Assembly (NCBI RefSeq): GCF_011075055.1
Contig: NC_058146.1
Location: 17,344,579 to 17,408,578 of the forward strand
From: Mangifera indica
Lineage: Eukaryota > Streptophyta > Magnoliopsida > Sapindales > Anacardiaceae
Direction: 5' to 3'
DNA length: 64,000 bases
Position numbers and translations under genes: made by a program
In this document: positions 30,763 through 41,593 of the stretch, piece after piece
Position numbering within the stretch: position 1 is the stretch's first letter
Layout of the letters: each line of letters begins with the position of its first letter
The notes under the pieces: generated by a model
The model's database searches: none
What the model was told of the DNA's origin: nothing
What the model saw: the letters and a program-made list of their open reading frames with translations, nothing else

Positions 30763-32529
30763 GACTAACAAAACAGGAGAAGAGAATGGACTTGTACTAG
30801 ACCTTATAAGCCCCAATTTTAACATGTCATGCACTTGTTTTTCTATTTCGGCCTTTTGAAAATAGGCATACCTGTATGGTCGGACATTAATTGGCTCGGT
30901 CCCCTCTTTGAGATTGATGCAGTGATTTATTTTCCTTTCTGGTGGAAGTTGTTGTGGTTCCTGATAGATGTCCGCAAATTCTTCTAATAATTGTTGGATC
31001 TCCGGATGGCTTCTTTGAGGCGTTTCTTCACTGGTTGGTTGCAAACAAACAGCAAATATGGAATTTTCCTGCTTCATCTCTTTTGCAATTGTTTTGATCG
31101 TCGTAGGCTGAATTGGTTGATTGTCAATTCCTTGCAATTTATGACGCTGGTCCCTCCATGAAAATTCCATTGTCATCCTTTTCCAATCACAAACCACCGT
31201 GCCCAATTGTTCGAGCCAATGAACCCCGAGCACCATATCCAATCCAATCAGCGGTAATGAATAAAGGATTACAGTAAATGGAATACCTTGCAGTAAGACT
31301 TGAACATTCTCGAATCTGCCTTGGCACTTTAGAGGATCGCCATTAGCCACTTTCACATTAAAGGGTTCAGTTGGCACTACTGGTAATCGTAACAATTCGG
31401 CTACCCTCTCATTGATGAAATTATGTGTTGACCCGCTATCAATAAGAGCAATCAATTCAGAAGAACCCACTTTAGCTGAGACTCGCATGGTTCGAGCTGT
31501 TGACCACCCGGTGAGAGCATGAAGTGAAATTTCAGGTTCACCTCGGAGGTTGGTGTGATCTCCTTCTTCATCATCTGTTTCGTTGTCGTCAAAATTTCCT
31601 TCAATCAATAACAATTGCGGTCCTTTGCATTTGTGCCCACGCACAAATTTCTCATCACAATTATAACAAAGGTTTTGAGCTCGCCTCTTTTGCATCTCAT
31701 CCCAAGTGAGTCGTTTCATTGGTGAAGCAGATTTCAATTTCGTCGGCGAAGAGTCAAAAATAGTCCTATTAACTGGACGTGTAGCCTTCTTTTGCTGGTT
31801 CAACTGCTCATCTCTCATTCTGGCTAAACTGATAGCTTCCTTCAAGGATTTTGGCTTAAACATCCGAATTCCATCTGCTATTTCAGTTTTAAGACCTCCC
31901 ATAAAGGTACCTACCAATGCTTTTGGAGTCCACCCTTGCACTCTATTTCCTAATCTCTCAAATTCCTTCTGATAGTCGCGTAAGGATCCTGTTTGTCTTA
32001 TTTTTGATAAGCACTCGTCAAAATCCTCACAATCCGTAGGACCAAAACGAGACCATAATTCTTCTACAAAATTGCCCCACGAGACCTCTTTCGCTTCCTC
32101 CTGATAAGCCCGACGGATCCATTGCCACCATTGATTTGCTTCTCCTTCTAGATGAAAAGAAGCCAAGGCCACCTTTTGTGTTTCCAAAGTGCCCTGGTAT
32201 TCAAAGAATTGGTTGACACGGTTGAACCATTCCGTTGGGTCATCGCCAGAGTACGTGGGAAATTCCAGCTTAGCCAACTTGGAGGAAAACATTGGTCGTC
32301 TGCCTTCTGTGTTTTCACGAGAACACCCATTGGAGGTCTGCCCGCTGCCTTCGTTAATATTGCTAGGGAGAGGGTCTTGCCTTGTAAGCAAAACTTCAGA
32401 GATTTTGCTAATGGCAGTTTCTAGCTGATGCAGTTTGTCAGTAACGCCGAACTCCATTCTACTCAATTTATCCTGAAGTCCCCCAAGACCCACTTCTAAA
32501 TTCTCAATTCTTTCCTTGTTGGTAGCCAT
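30721..32529 (-). pseudogene. Chromovirus gag-protease and start of RT, frameshifted at its 3' end
   Basis: It starts at ATG 32,529 (MATNKERIENLEV), just inside the primer site. It encodes a capsid-like retrotransposon gag domain (FPTYSGDDPTEWFNRVNQFF, WWQWIRRA), a zinc knuckle (CYNCDEKFVRGHKC), an aspartic protease motif (LIDSGSTHNFI) and the RT start (SPFSSPVLLVKKK). At 30,753-30,762 a run of ten A residues on the coding strand shifts the frame and the ORF ends soon after. The homopolymer could equally be a sequencing error. Confidence 0.9.
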
Positions 32530-32537
32530 ATTGTATA

Positions 32538-32549
32538 GCTCTGATACCA
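32538..32549 (-). promoter_or_regulatory. Primer binding site (initiator Met tRNA) of the chromovirus
   Basis: TGGTATCAGAGC on the minus strand, two bases inside the 5' LTR. It is the standard plant complement to the 3' end of tRNA-iMet. Confidence 0.95.
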
Positions 32550-32551
32550 AA

Positions 32552-32946
32552 TGATTGGTCCCAGTCAAAGCTATTTAGAATTTTGAAAGAAAGTACTCTA
32601 CTTAAGGTGAGAATGAACCTTGTAATGTTATTGAAATTTCTGTTCTCCTTTATTGCTATTCAATAGAGTTTAAATACATCCCAGAACTCAACTACTTCTC
32701 TAAACAAAAGGAACGACTAGTTGACAATAAAATAGCCAACTATTATTGAATAAAACTATTCTCCTATTGACCTATTCTTAAGCCATAATCTTCATACAAC
32801 ACCGTCCACGTACGCTGCCAAATATTCTTCTATTGACCTATTCTTAAGCCATAATCTGCATACAGCACAGTCCACGTCCTACTCTGCCTCAATCCTCATA
32901 CCTTGAGTTCTTGATAGGCATTCGAGTTGACCTTCTTGGTTTATCA
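32552..32946 (-). repeat. 5' LTR of the chromovirus
   Basis: 395 bp, matching 27,773-28,167 with one substitution seen by eye. It would carry the element's promoter. Confidence 0.97.
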
Positions 32947-33069
32947 CATGGCCCGACGGTGCAGGTTACTGAGCGTGAGGAATTTGCAAGGACAACTTGA
33001 AATTGTCACTTTCAAGTTCTTCACCGACTAAATTTAACTCATCAAGCTCTTCAAGACACAGGTAATGGT

Positions 33070-33498
33070 TTTACTCTCAAATTCCAAATAAGTCTGAGCA
33101 ATTTTTTAAATGGCAGGAGCTTGAATTCAATCTCCCAAGTCTGAAACAGGAGCAGCAATAAGTAGGCCGCTCTTTCCTTGTTGCATTTGCCTTGAGTAAA
33201 TTCTTCAAAGCTTGAAACCTGAAATACCGATTAGTCAGGGTATTGAGAGACCCGGAAAGCACTTAATAGATAAGAGATAACACAATCATTACAATGGTGA
33301 GATGAAATCTGAGTTCTAAACTTTAGTGCTCAACAAGGCAAAGACTGTGACCTTGTATTTAATTTTGTTGTATCCATTTGCACCCATCTTTGTTGCATTT
33401 TATGTAGCAAGTGAAGCTCCTACAGAGTGACCTGCTACTGCTATACTGATTTCCTCGCCTTGGTATCGATTGAGAGATTCCTTGACTGCTTCAAGAAC
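33070..33498 (-). pseudogene. Phospholipase A1-like (class 3 lipase) relic, unit 1
   Basis: After an AG acceptor at 33,499 the minus strand reads VLEAVKESLNRYQGEEISIA, then VAGHSVGASLAT followed by TAA. This matches the exon of the lipase at 63,877 (VLEAVQKLVKEYQHEEISITV), including the GHS-x-G serine elbow. The middle of the domain is missing. Nearer 33,070-33,230, short blocks still resemble the 3' part of the 63 kb gene (for example AAGCTCCTGCCATTT beside AAGCTTCTCCTCAGGCAATTTT). The stop codon is shared with unit 2, so it died before the duplication. Confidence 0.75.
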
Positions 33499-33499
33499 C

Positions 33500-34133
33500 T
33501 ATGACAAAGATAGAAACAACAATGACAATTGAATTATGTACACAACAAATATTTTCCAAGGCCCATAAAAGGAGTTGAACTAAAATATTTTTGTTTGTAT
33601 TATTTACGTGCGAATTTAGTTGGTGTGGGTATGTCAGTTTGAAGGAAGTACTGGTCCAGCCTAGTTGAGGGTAAAATCTCATCCTCAAAGGCCAAGGTTA
33701 GGGGAGATACTGGTCCAGCAGATTCCCAAACCAACTTTGGTGATGAGCAATTCCTTTTCTGAATTTTATTTTATTTATATAATTTTTGTTTATTTATATG
33801 ATGACATCTCTTTAAATAATAAAACTATCTATATCTATTTTGGTTATATAAATAGACACGTATTTGATGTGTGTGATCAGATGATTGAATGATTTTGAAT
33901 TAAAAATGAAGTAACATTAAATTACATGATGACATGTCATTTGTATTGTCATTTGAATACCGGAAAATAAATACACATAATATTGTTTCTCCTTAAAACA
34001 TGGGTGGGTCAAGTAATTGACCCAATATAATAAAAAATGGTCAAAATCAAATAAATTTATTTTGGTAATAATAAAAGAGTCAAATTTTGAAATGGAATCT
34101 CATTTTTCTAATGAAGCAAGACACATGGTTAAA
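33500..34133. other. Spacer with a MITE-like remnant
   Basis: Contains a direct repeat of TACTGGTCCAGC (33,650 and 33,709) and a MITE-like remnant (about 33,825-33,985, with AATTACATGATGACATGTCA). No gene is supported. Confidence 0.45.
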
Positions 34134-34141
34134 GGTGTTAG

Positions 34142-35091
34142 TAGGGATGGCAATGGGGAGGGGATATCAATCCCCGTCCCCGCCCCATCCCCATTGCGGG
34201 GATAAAAAATAATCCCCGCCCTCTCTCTGCGAAGGAAAATCTTCTCCCCGTCCCCTCCCTGTCCCCGCGGAAAAAAATCCTCTCCCCATCCTCTCCCCGC
34301 CTCGTCCCCGCGGGGAAAAATCCCCTCCCCATACTCATAAATATAAATTTTAATTCTTTTATGTATTTCAATAAATAAAATAAATCATATTCTCCCAAAA
34401 TATTACTTGTTACAAGAGCTACAAAATATTCTTTGTTATTTTAGTTCAAATATAAAGTTTTCATAAAATCTAACAATATACAATAATCAATCTCTTCATT
34501 AATAGCTCTTCATGTATGTGATTTAGGGTAATTTTATAATAACATTAAATTGAACATTTTTCATTCATTTCAATTGATTTTATCAAGTTTATAATTTATT
34601 ATTTTTTGTGTGTAAAACCTGGTGAATTGACTAACTAAGTTTTGAAGTTAAAATAAAATTAATTTGGTGCATTTACATTTTATGATAATGAGATTCTCGG
34701 GTTTTTTTAATATATTAGATTAATAGTTTAGAAATTAGTAAAAGCTAATAATTGATAATTCAAAAATTAGTAAAATTAAAGTTATAGTTTTAATAAATCA
34801 TAATGTAAAAATTTCTAAAACTTAATAGTTTAGAAATTATTATATCAATATATTAGGTTTAGGGGGTGGGGTGGGGGTGGGGTGGGGAGGGGATGGGGTG
34901 GGGTGGGGAGGGGAGGGGAAGGGAGGGACGGGGCGGGGCGGGGTGGTGACACATGGATCCCCGTCCCTGATTACGGAGATTTTTTTCTTCCCTATCTCCG
35001 CCCCTTTCCTCATTTTTATCGGGAAATCCCCTCTCCGTTAGGGTCGGAGAGGGTCGGGGCTCTTAAAGTCGGATCTAAATTGCTATCCCTA
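34142..35091. mobile_element. Non-autonomous hAT-type DNA transposon, 950 bp
   Basis: Terminal inverted repeats TAGGGATGGCAAT (left) and ATTGCTATCCCTA (right) are flanked by the 8 bp target duplication GGTGTTAG (34,134-34,141 and 35,092-35,099). Unit 2 has one GGTGTTAG at 52,681-52,688, the empty site. TAGGGAT ends and 8 bp duplications are typical of hAT (Ac-like) elements. The left subterminal region is C-rich (CCCCGTCCCCGCCCC) and the right is a long G-rich run (34,860-34,947). The interior is AT-rich and has no transposase. Confidence 0.9.
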
Positions 35092-35099
35092 GGTGTTAG

Positions 35100-36255
35100 T
35101 GGCTGGGTTGGGCCTGTACAGTTACAGGTCTTTAGGCTGGACTGATCTCAAAAATACACAAGCCTATGGCATGCCCCACTATAATAGTGAGTTGTGCCTG
35201 TTCGTGCTAGACTAAAATTTCGTGTTTCAGGTTTGGTCGAACACCTCTACACATCGTCAATGGTGAACATTTTCTTGACCAAAAAGAAATTTCATAATGC
35301 TCACCAATAACTAGCCAATGTTTGGAATTGGAGTAGATTTAATTTGAACAGAACCAAACTTGACACTAACTGAAACTTATACAAGTTAATGTACAATATA
35401 AACAATATAGTTGGAAAGCTAAACAATCATCAATAGAATGAACAATGAATTAAATGAAAAAACGACTCAATCTTAAATTGAACTGTTAAGTTTAAAATGA
35501 AGAAATCAAAAGAAACTTAATCACTTGATTTCAATAATGAAGATACCAGGATCCTATTCTCATATATCATCTCTTTTTAACATAAATAAATGGACTGATG
35601 CAATGGATGGCTAAAAAGGAGCAATATTATAAAGAAAACATATATGTATCTAACAAGCTTCTTATAGTTACAAGTTCACAAGAGGAGTAAGGTCAAATTT
35701 GATCTAGAGTTAGTATAAACAAGACCAGTTTGAAAATGATTATAGATCGATTAGTTGAAGTTTGAATATGAATCAATTTGAATTTAATTCATTTTATATA
35801 AATAAGTATAGTTTTTAACTCAAATTAAACTCGTTCAATTAAAATTTGAATTCAAATTAGAGTAACGTGTATCATGGGATGAAGAAGGATTGACAATATA
35901 TTGAAGGCAAGGGATTGGATTTAGATCAAAGATTCCATAAAGAATTGAAATCAAAAAATAAAAAATTGAGACGGAAAAAGTTAGGTGAGAGAAACATCAT
36001 GAAAGAAAGAGTGTAAGATTTTTTCATTATACGAAAACAAATAGAATAAGCTGCCTTATATATGAACGACAGAACCGTTCCGTTATAATGGTACGGTGAA
36101 AACTTAACGGACACAGAAACATAAGTCCAACATCCTGCTGACGTTGCACCACTTGCAAATTTTTTACTCTCTTCTTTGCACTGACTACATCATAAAGACA
36201 CTAACAAGAAAACAACAAAATGAAAAATTCTCCAGTGAGGTCGTCTTCTTGTAAA
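35100..36255. other. Spacer shared with unit 2
   Basis: No gene is supported. The block at 35,500-35,590 (TGAAGAAATC...AGGATCCTATTC) also resembles 58,905-58,975. Unit 2 holds about 130 bp extra (52,757-52,890) that is missing here, between two CCCATG words. Confidence 0.5.
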
Positions 36256-36413
36256 GGACAAATAGTATGTCAACCGTCGAAATGGAGGTTTCAACTCGTT
36301 TTTGTGATCATTTTGACGTTTACAGTGGGAGACTGTCGTCTCCTGGCTTGAACATCATATACAATCCAAATTTTCCAGAAAAAAAAAATCCCATTGAAAA
36401 CGGTAAAACTGAA
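36256..36413 (+). pseudogene. HKT exon-1 relic, unit 1
   Basis: About 160 bp match part of HKT exon 1: GTATGTCAACCGTCGAAATG, the TGATCATTTTGACGTTTACA region, GTCTCCTGGCTTGAACATCA and CCCATTGAAAACG. Internal deletions (for example the codons for FSNL) and frameshifts have destroyed the frame. It corresponds to residues ~70-125, the first pore loop and following helix. It is present in both units, so it is older than the tandem duplication. Confidence 0.85.
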
Positions 36414-37947
36414 TCTAAATTGGATTTAAATAAAAAATTATCTAATTTAACTCGATCTGAATCACTTCTTATTTTAATATTTGACCAGACTTTGTCCTGT
36501 TTATTATTTTCAACGCTATCCTTATCCAACATGTCCAACATTAAAGGTTGTTTTTAAAGAAAAGGCCCGATTTCTCAACACTATATTTTCAGGCTCTTCT
36601 TCAAAATATGGTTCTTTTTTTCAAACCGGGTGTTGAAATTGACTTGGTCACACTAGAACAGCTATGGGATTTGGAAATACTGAGACAGTTTTAAATCGGA
36701 TGAGCTTTGGAATGAATGAATGAAAATCTTAGCATTCAATATGGTCTTAGAATCATATCTTTAAAGTACAAAATTTTAATTTTATCTTGTAAGGCTTCAC
36801 ACTCGATCGTAAAGACAAAATATTTGACGATGATTTTAGTTTCATCATAAAATTATTATTTTAGAGGATAAAATTTTCATTTTGTCCACCAAAACTTTTG
36901 CTTTCAATTTTAAGAATATTTTTAGTTTCGTCCCAATTGATAATTTTAAGGCACTTAATTTTACGAAAAAAAAAATTTAGGGACAATTTCATTCCTGTCT
37001 CAAAATGATAAGAACAAAAGTTTTATTTTGTTCACTAAAGCTTAACATTTAACTTTAGAGATATTTTTAGTTTTATTCCAAAATAATAACTTTAGAGGAT
37101 GAAATTGTAGTAGCATATGTTTGATTAGCCTTCAACTTTGTTTAATAGCACTGGCTTGGCTTCTACATTATTTTTTTAATTTTTAAAATTTTTTAAATGG
37201 CCCACTATAGTAACATATCATGCCGGGCTGATCTGTAGATGGCCCATAGGTCTGGTAAAACCCTGCTATAGTGGCAAACCGTGCTCCCATGAGCTAGGCT
37301 GAAAATGGGAGGCCTAAATTGGCTCGCAGGCTGGCTCGACCCTCCTGTCCTGTCATGTCTAACCAATTTCATCCACCAAAATATAGAAGTCAAATTTAGA
37401 CACAAAATATTTTGGGATGATTCCCATTTTGTATTAGAATGATTATTTTAGGGAATGAATATTTAAATTTTGTCTACTAAAAGTTACCACTCAAATTTGA
37501 TATTTTTTATTATTTTTGCTGCAAAAAATAACTTACATGTTGGGTTTTGTAACAAATTTCTTATCTTCAATTTCTCTTTTCTAATGGTGAAATTTATTAA
37601 ATATTATAATATATTGTAAAATGTCAAGATATAATATTGGGATATATGTGAGGTTGGATTCTAGCTGAGTCAAGTCTAAACACAAGCTGATTCAGATTTA
37701 ACCCAGATCTATTATGTCAAATTCAATACAAATTGGAGATGAATTTGAATTAACTAGGGATATTCTCGAAAGGTTACCAACAAGACAAATTGTGTTATTA
37801 ACGGGATGAATAATATTACTAGTGAGATAAACAGTATCACCTAAAGCTTAAGCAAAGCTACCAAATATAACTTCCAAATGAATTTAGTTTGAATGATGTA
37901 GTTGGACATCATTCAAACTGAGCTGGTTGAGTTCGAGTTTGCCCCTT
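36414..37947. other. Spacer at the end of unit 1
   Basis: Repeats of TTTTAGTTTCATC / AAAATTTTAATTTTGTC type (36,770-37,110) and AT-rich sequence. No gene. About 200 bp (36,540-36,760) differ from unit 2, which has an AT-rich element there instead. Confidence 0.5.
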
Positions 37948-37949
37948 AA

Positions 37950-39438
37950 GGTGAAGTGATTCTTGAAGATGTGAAGCCAAAAGCAGGCAAGTCAAGATCA
38001 GCTGCTCCACCATCAACTGAACCTGTCACTCTGACAGTTGAGGAGAAACTCAATGTGACATTGAAACGAGATGGTGGAATGAGTAATTTTGATGTCCAAG
38101 GAACTTTGTCTCTTCAAATTCTTAATCAAGAAGATGGTCTAATCCAAGTTCAGGTACTTTCCTTTGCTCTATTATGATGATATGTGTCCAAGTGATGCTG
38201 CCATTTCATTTTACTGCTGTATCATTTCTTCTTTGAATTATAGATGCTTGACCGGAATGTAATTGCCACAGGTTTGACATTGATTTCTAGATTTTCAGTT
38301 TATGCTGGTATCATTTGTTATGTTGTTTCATGACAATATATCTTGTGTTTTTACAGATTGAGACTGGGGGGAATCCAGCCATTCTTCTCAAAACCCACCC
38401 TAATATGAACAAAGAACTCTTCACCAATGAAAATATACTGGGCTTGAAGGACCCTAATAGGCCTTTCCCAACAGGGCAAGCTGGTGATGCAGGAGGTGTT
38501 GGTCTTTTGAAGTGGAGAATGCACAGTGCTGATGAGTCAATGGTGCCATTGTCAAGTGGGTTCAATTGATCCGCTGAATTTTTCTGTGTATCATCCCTTT
38601 TCTATGCTAAAAGTGTTTATGTGGATTTTTATATATTTCAGTCAACTGCTGGCCCTCTGTTTCTGGAAATGAAACTTATGTGAGCATTGAATATGAAGCT
38701 TCATCAATATTTGATCTGCGAAATGTTGTGATCTCAGTACCTCTCCCTGCTCTTCGGGAGGCACCAAGTGTTAGACAGATTGATGGGGAGTGGAGGTAAG
38801 AAACTTGATTTTATATAGTTTCTGAGTATTGGATTTTAAAGTTATAATGGCTTCTATCTGTCATGACAAAAGCTATGTTCATATAAACACTAGCATTCCT
38901 TTTGACTTTCAGGTATGACTCTAGAAATTCTGTCCTGGAGTGGTCGATACTTCTTATCGATAATTCTAACCGCAGGCAAGTGAATACTATACTTTCATCT
39001 TCATGAGATACACACTCTTGTTCAGTCCCAGTGAATAAAATTCACTTTATACTTTACTGAATATGCAGTGGGTCAATGGAATTTGTTGTGCCTCCGGCTG
39101 ATTCATCCGCTTTTTTCCCCATCTCTGTGCGGTTTTCAGCTACCAGTACATACAGTGACCTAAAGGTTTGCTTGCAATTACAATTAGTTTTATTTATGGT
39201 GGTATTCTATTAGGTTTAAACCAGATTTGTAACCATGGGGTTTTAATTTGCGCTCGATGTGTTTTCTACTCATCAAATATGTTCATTTAGAAGCTATAGA
39301 AACGACGTTAATAAATGGGTATTTTAACTGAAAATGTTGTTGGTGCAGGTTGTAAATATCCTCCCCCTAGGAGGAGGAGTTTCTCCCAAGTTTTCACAGA
39401 GAACTGTTTTGACCACAGAAAATTACCAGGTTGTGTGA
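37950..39438 (+). pseudogene. 5'-truncated delta-COP copy (exons 6-11)
   Basis: Pieces: 37,950-38,153 (rest of exon 6), 38,357-38,555, 38,642-38,795, 38,913-38,975, 39,069-39,165 and 39,349-39,438 (TGA). Every exon length and splice site matches the parent, including the GC donor after 38,975, and all frames stay open. It lacks exons 1-5, the start codon, promoter and longin domain, so it cannot make delta-COP. A few replacements are visible (for example Q to K in [12 protein letters not shown]). The intact frames indicate a young duplication rather than proven function. Confidence 0.93.
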
Positions 39439-40460
39439 TGTCTGGCTTGTTTCTAAATTTGAAGCACTGAATTAGGACTTTGACAATTAGTTTTTTCCCC
39501 TATATTGTGTAACCCATTGTAAAAATTTTGAGATTTTTGATGCTGCTTGTTTTATCTTATAGGCCTAAAATTTTCATTATATAAATAGTTTATGGGTGCT
39601 TTTTTTTAATCATAACAAGAAACCCTTATTTGAGCCAAACAAATCTTGAATCGGGTATGAACTAACCATATTAAATAAGGGAAAACTTTGAGTTAAACGA
39701 CTGGTCTTAAGATTATTACACAAAATAAGTCAATAATGAGTTCTAAACCTTTTTCCTTTTGTTTGGGTGTCTTCACATTGGTGGTTGCATTGTTCGAAGT
39801 GGATATAAAATGAGTCAAGTTTGAACACCTCTTAGTTAGAGTTTGAGTCGATTAAAAAATGGTTTAATTTGAATTTAATTTAAATTTATGAAATTAAAAT
39901 TAAGATTAGCCTTAGTTTAATTTGAATGGTAAATGGTATGATTTAGTTTGATTTTATTTAAAAAATAAATTGATTCTCTTAATTCAAGTTGAATTGTAAA
40001 TTTAAATTAAATAAATCTTGGTTAAATTGAATAAAGTTAAACTGGTTTTGAGGACCGTGTTAGCCGATTTGGTTACAACCCGGAGCATTATTTTGTTTGT
40101 GGAAGCATAGGTCTGGTGCGAGCTCTAGGCTTTGATAAATAATTTGGCCAATATTAAAATTTAAGTGAAAAGTTATAGATGGTTGCTTCAATAAAATAAA
40201 ACAAAAACAAATCGGTGAAGAAGGCGACAAAAAATAAAGTGCTGATGCCAAAAGCACGTGACGTTACGTGGATGTGGTTATCCGAATCTCCACTGCCAAG
40301 TTAATTTCTACGTGTCACGTGGGTGATTCATCAATAATTGAATTTAACTGGAATTTGTCCAAAGTAATTTCCACCCTGTACCACTGCACAACTGGGGCCT
40401 GAGGGTGGAAACGGCTCAGCCTCCACTAATGCATTGTTTGGTTTGGTTTGGTTTGGTTTA
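39439..40460. other. Spacer, duplicate of 16,122-17,121
   Basis: Same content as in unit 1, with an expanded GTTTGGTTTGGTTTGGTTT run just before the TIR element. No gene. Confidence 0.5.
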
Positions 40461-41593
40461 GGCCAAAGAACAATTTCCCACACAAGTTTAAATACCTTTT
40501 TAAAATTATATTGGTAAGATTTAAAAAGTTAAAAATTTTATTTATCTATTTAAAAATTTAATTAAAATTAGAGATAAAATTGTTATTTAATAAAAAAAAT
40601 TAAAAAAACTAAATTTTTTTTATATTTACCCCATTCAGATTAAAAATCTCATAATTTTTTTAATCCAAAATTTGAAAAATTAATATTTTTACCTAGGTTT
40701 TGCAAACCATTGTCAGAGACGGTTGCCTCTGGTCACGTTGGCTCTCTCATTCGACTTACTCTCCCTATCGATTATATCCCAATTATCGACGAAACCTATT
40801 TCCTTTGATAAAGATGAAATCTTTCTTAGAGTGTCTTTCTCTGGGATAAAGACGATCATTAGAGGTCTCAAACAAAGATGACATGACCATCTGAGACAAA
40901 GACACTTTGACGAATATGATTTTTCAACAAAACCTCTCCCTCTCTAGCAACCGACATTGTTTTACTATCCCTCTTCCTTCTTTTGGACCACCACCTTTTG
41001 TCTGATGCTCGGAGGCACGAATCTTGACCAAAGTCTCCCCATATTTCATGCAATTCGTCTCCCTGGCATCGTCCTAGCGTCTGTCATCGTTGTCCCAATG
41101 TCTCTTGTAGTCATCCAGCATCATCCCATCGTTGTTGTTGTAGAATTGAGCATCGTGGCTGAGATCGATAAATCATGTGACATATCTTGAGTGTCATTCG
41201 AATGTGATAAATGGGTGGTTGTCTAAGCATCAAACGAAAGATTGGTGGTTGCCCTTCCTTCTTCTTCAATGGTTGATGAAAAATGGGTGAGGAAAGTTGA
41301 CTTCGATTGTTGGAGAAAAAAAACCGTAAAAACTTCAAATGCTAGGGGGGAAATGGTAACTCTTCAAAGTTTATGTATGGAGTGAAAGTCAATTTTTAAA
41401 ACTTGGGAGGGGGGAAGAATGAGATAAAATTATATATATTTTAATAATATTATTAAAATGATGAGTTTATCTTTGTTTCTAACAGAAAATTCTAACAAAA
41501 ATTAGTTTATAGATAAATATTTGAGTTTTTGAATTATTGTGAATACGTTTTTGGGATTAAACTAAAACTTAAGTGAAAAATAGTTTTTTGGCC
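40461..41593. mobile_element. Non-autonomous TIR element, unit 2 copy
   Basis: Ends GGCCAAAGAACAATTTCCCA and, inverted, GGCCAAAAAACTATTTTTCA. It is the counterpart of 17,122-18,268 and so was inserted before the duplication. No transposase is seen. Confidence 0.5.

Larger units (their letters stand above)
27773..32946 (-). mobile_element. Ty3/gypsy chromovirus LTR retrotransposon, recent insertion
   Basis: A 5,174 bp element in minus orientation. It has two 395 bp LTRs (27,773-28,167 and 32,552-32,946) with TG...CA ends, a tRNA-iMet primer site, gag-protease, pol with an integrase chromodomain, and a purine tract before the 3' LTR. The 5 bp target duplication CATGG and the empty site in unit 2 prove the insertion. 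Size, LTR length and the C-terminal chromodomain fit the plant Reina-like chromoviruses (clade is inference). The LTRs differ at one position by eye (28,037 region C/T), indicating recent insertion after the tandem duplication. Confidence 0.97.

Noticed and set aside
28132..32428. Plus-strand ORFs of 60-100 codons across the retrotransposon
   Set aside because: They are antisense shadows of gag-pol with no motifs.
34138..35145. Gly/Arg-rich ORFs in the G-rich tract
   Set aside because: They arise from the low-complexity subterminal repeats of the hAT-type element.
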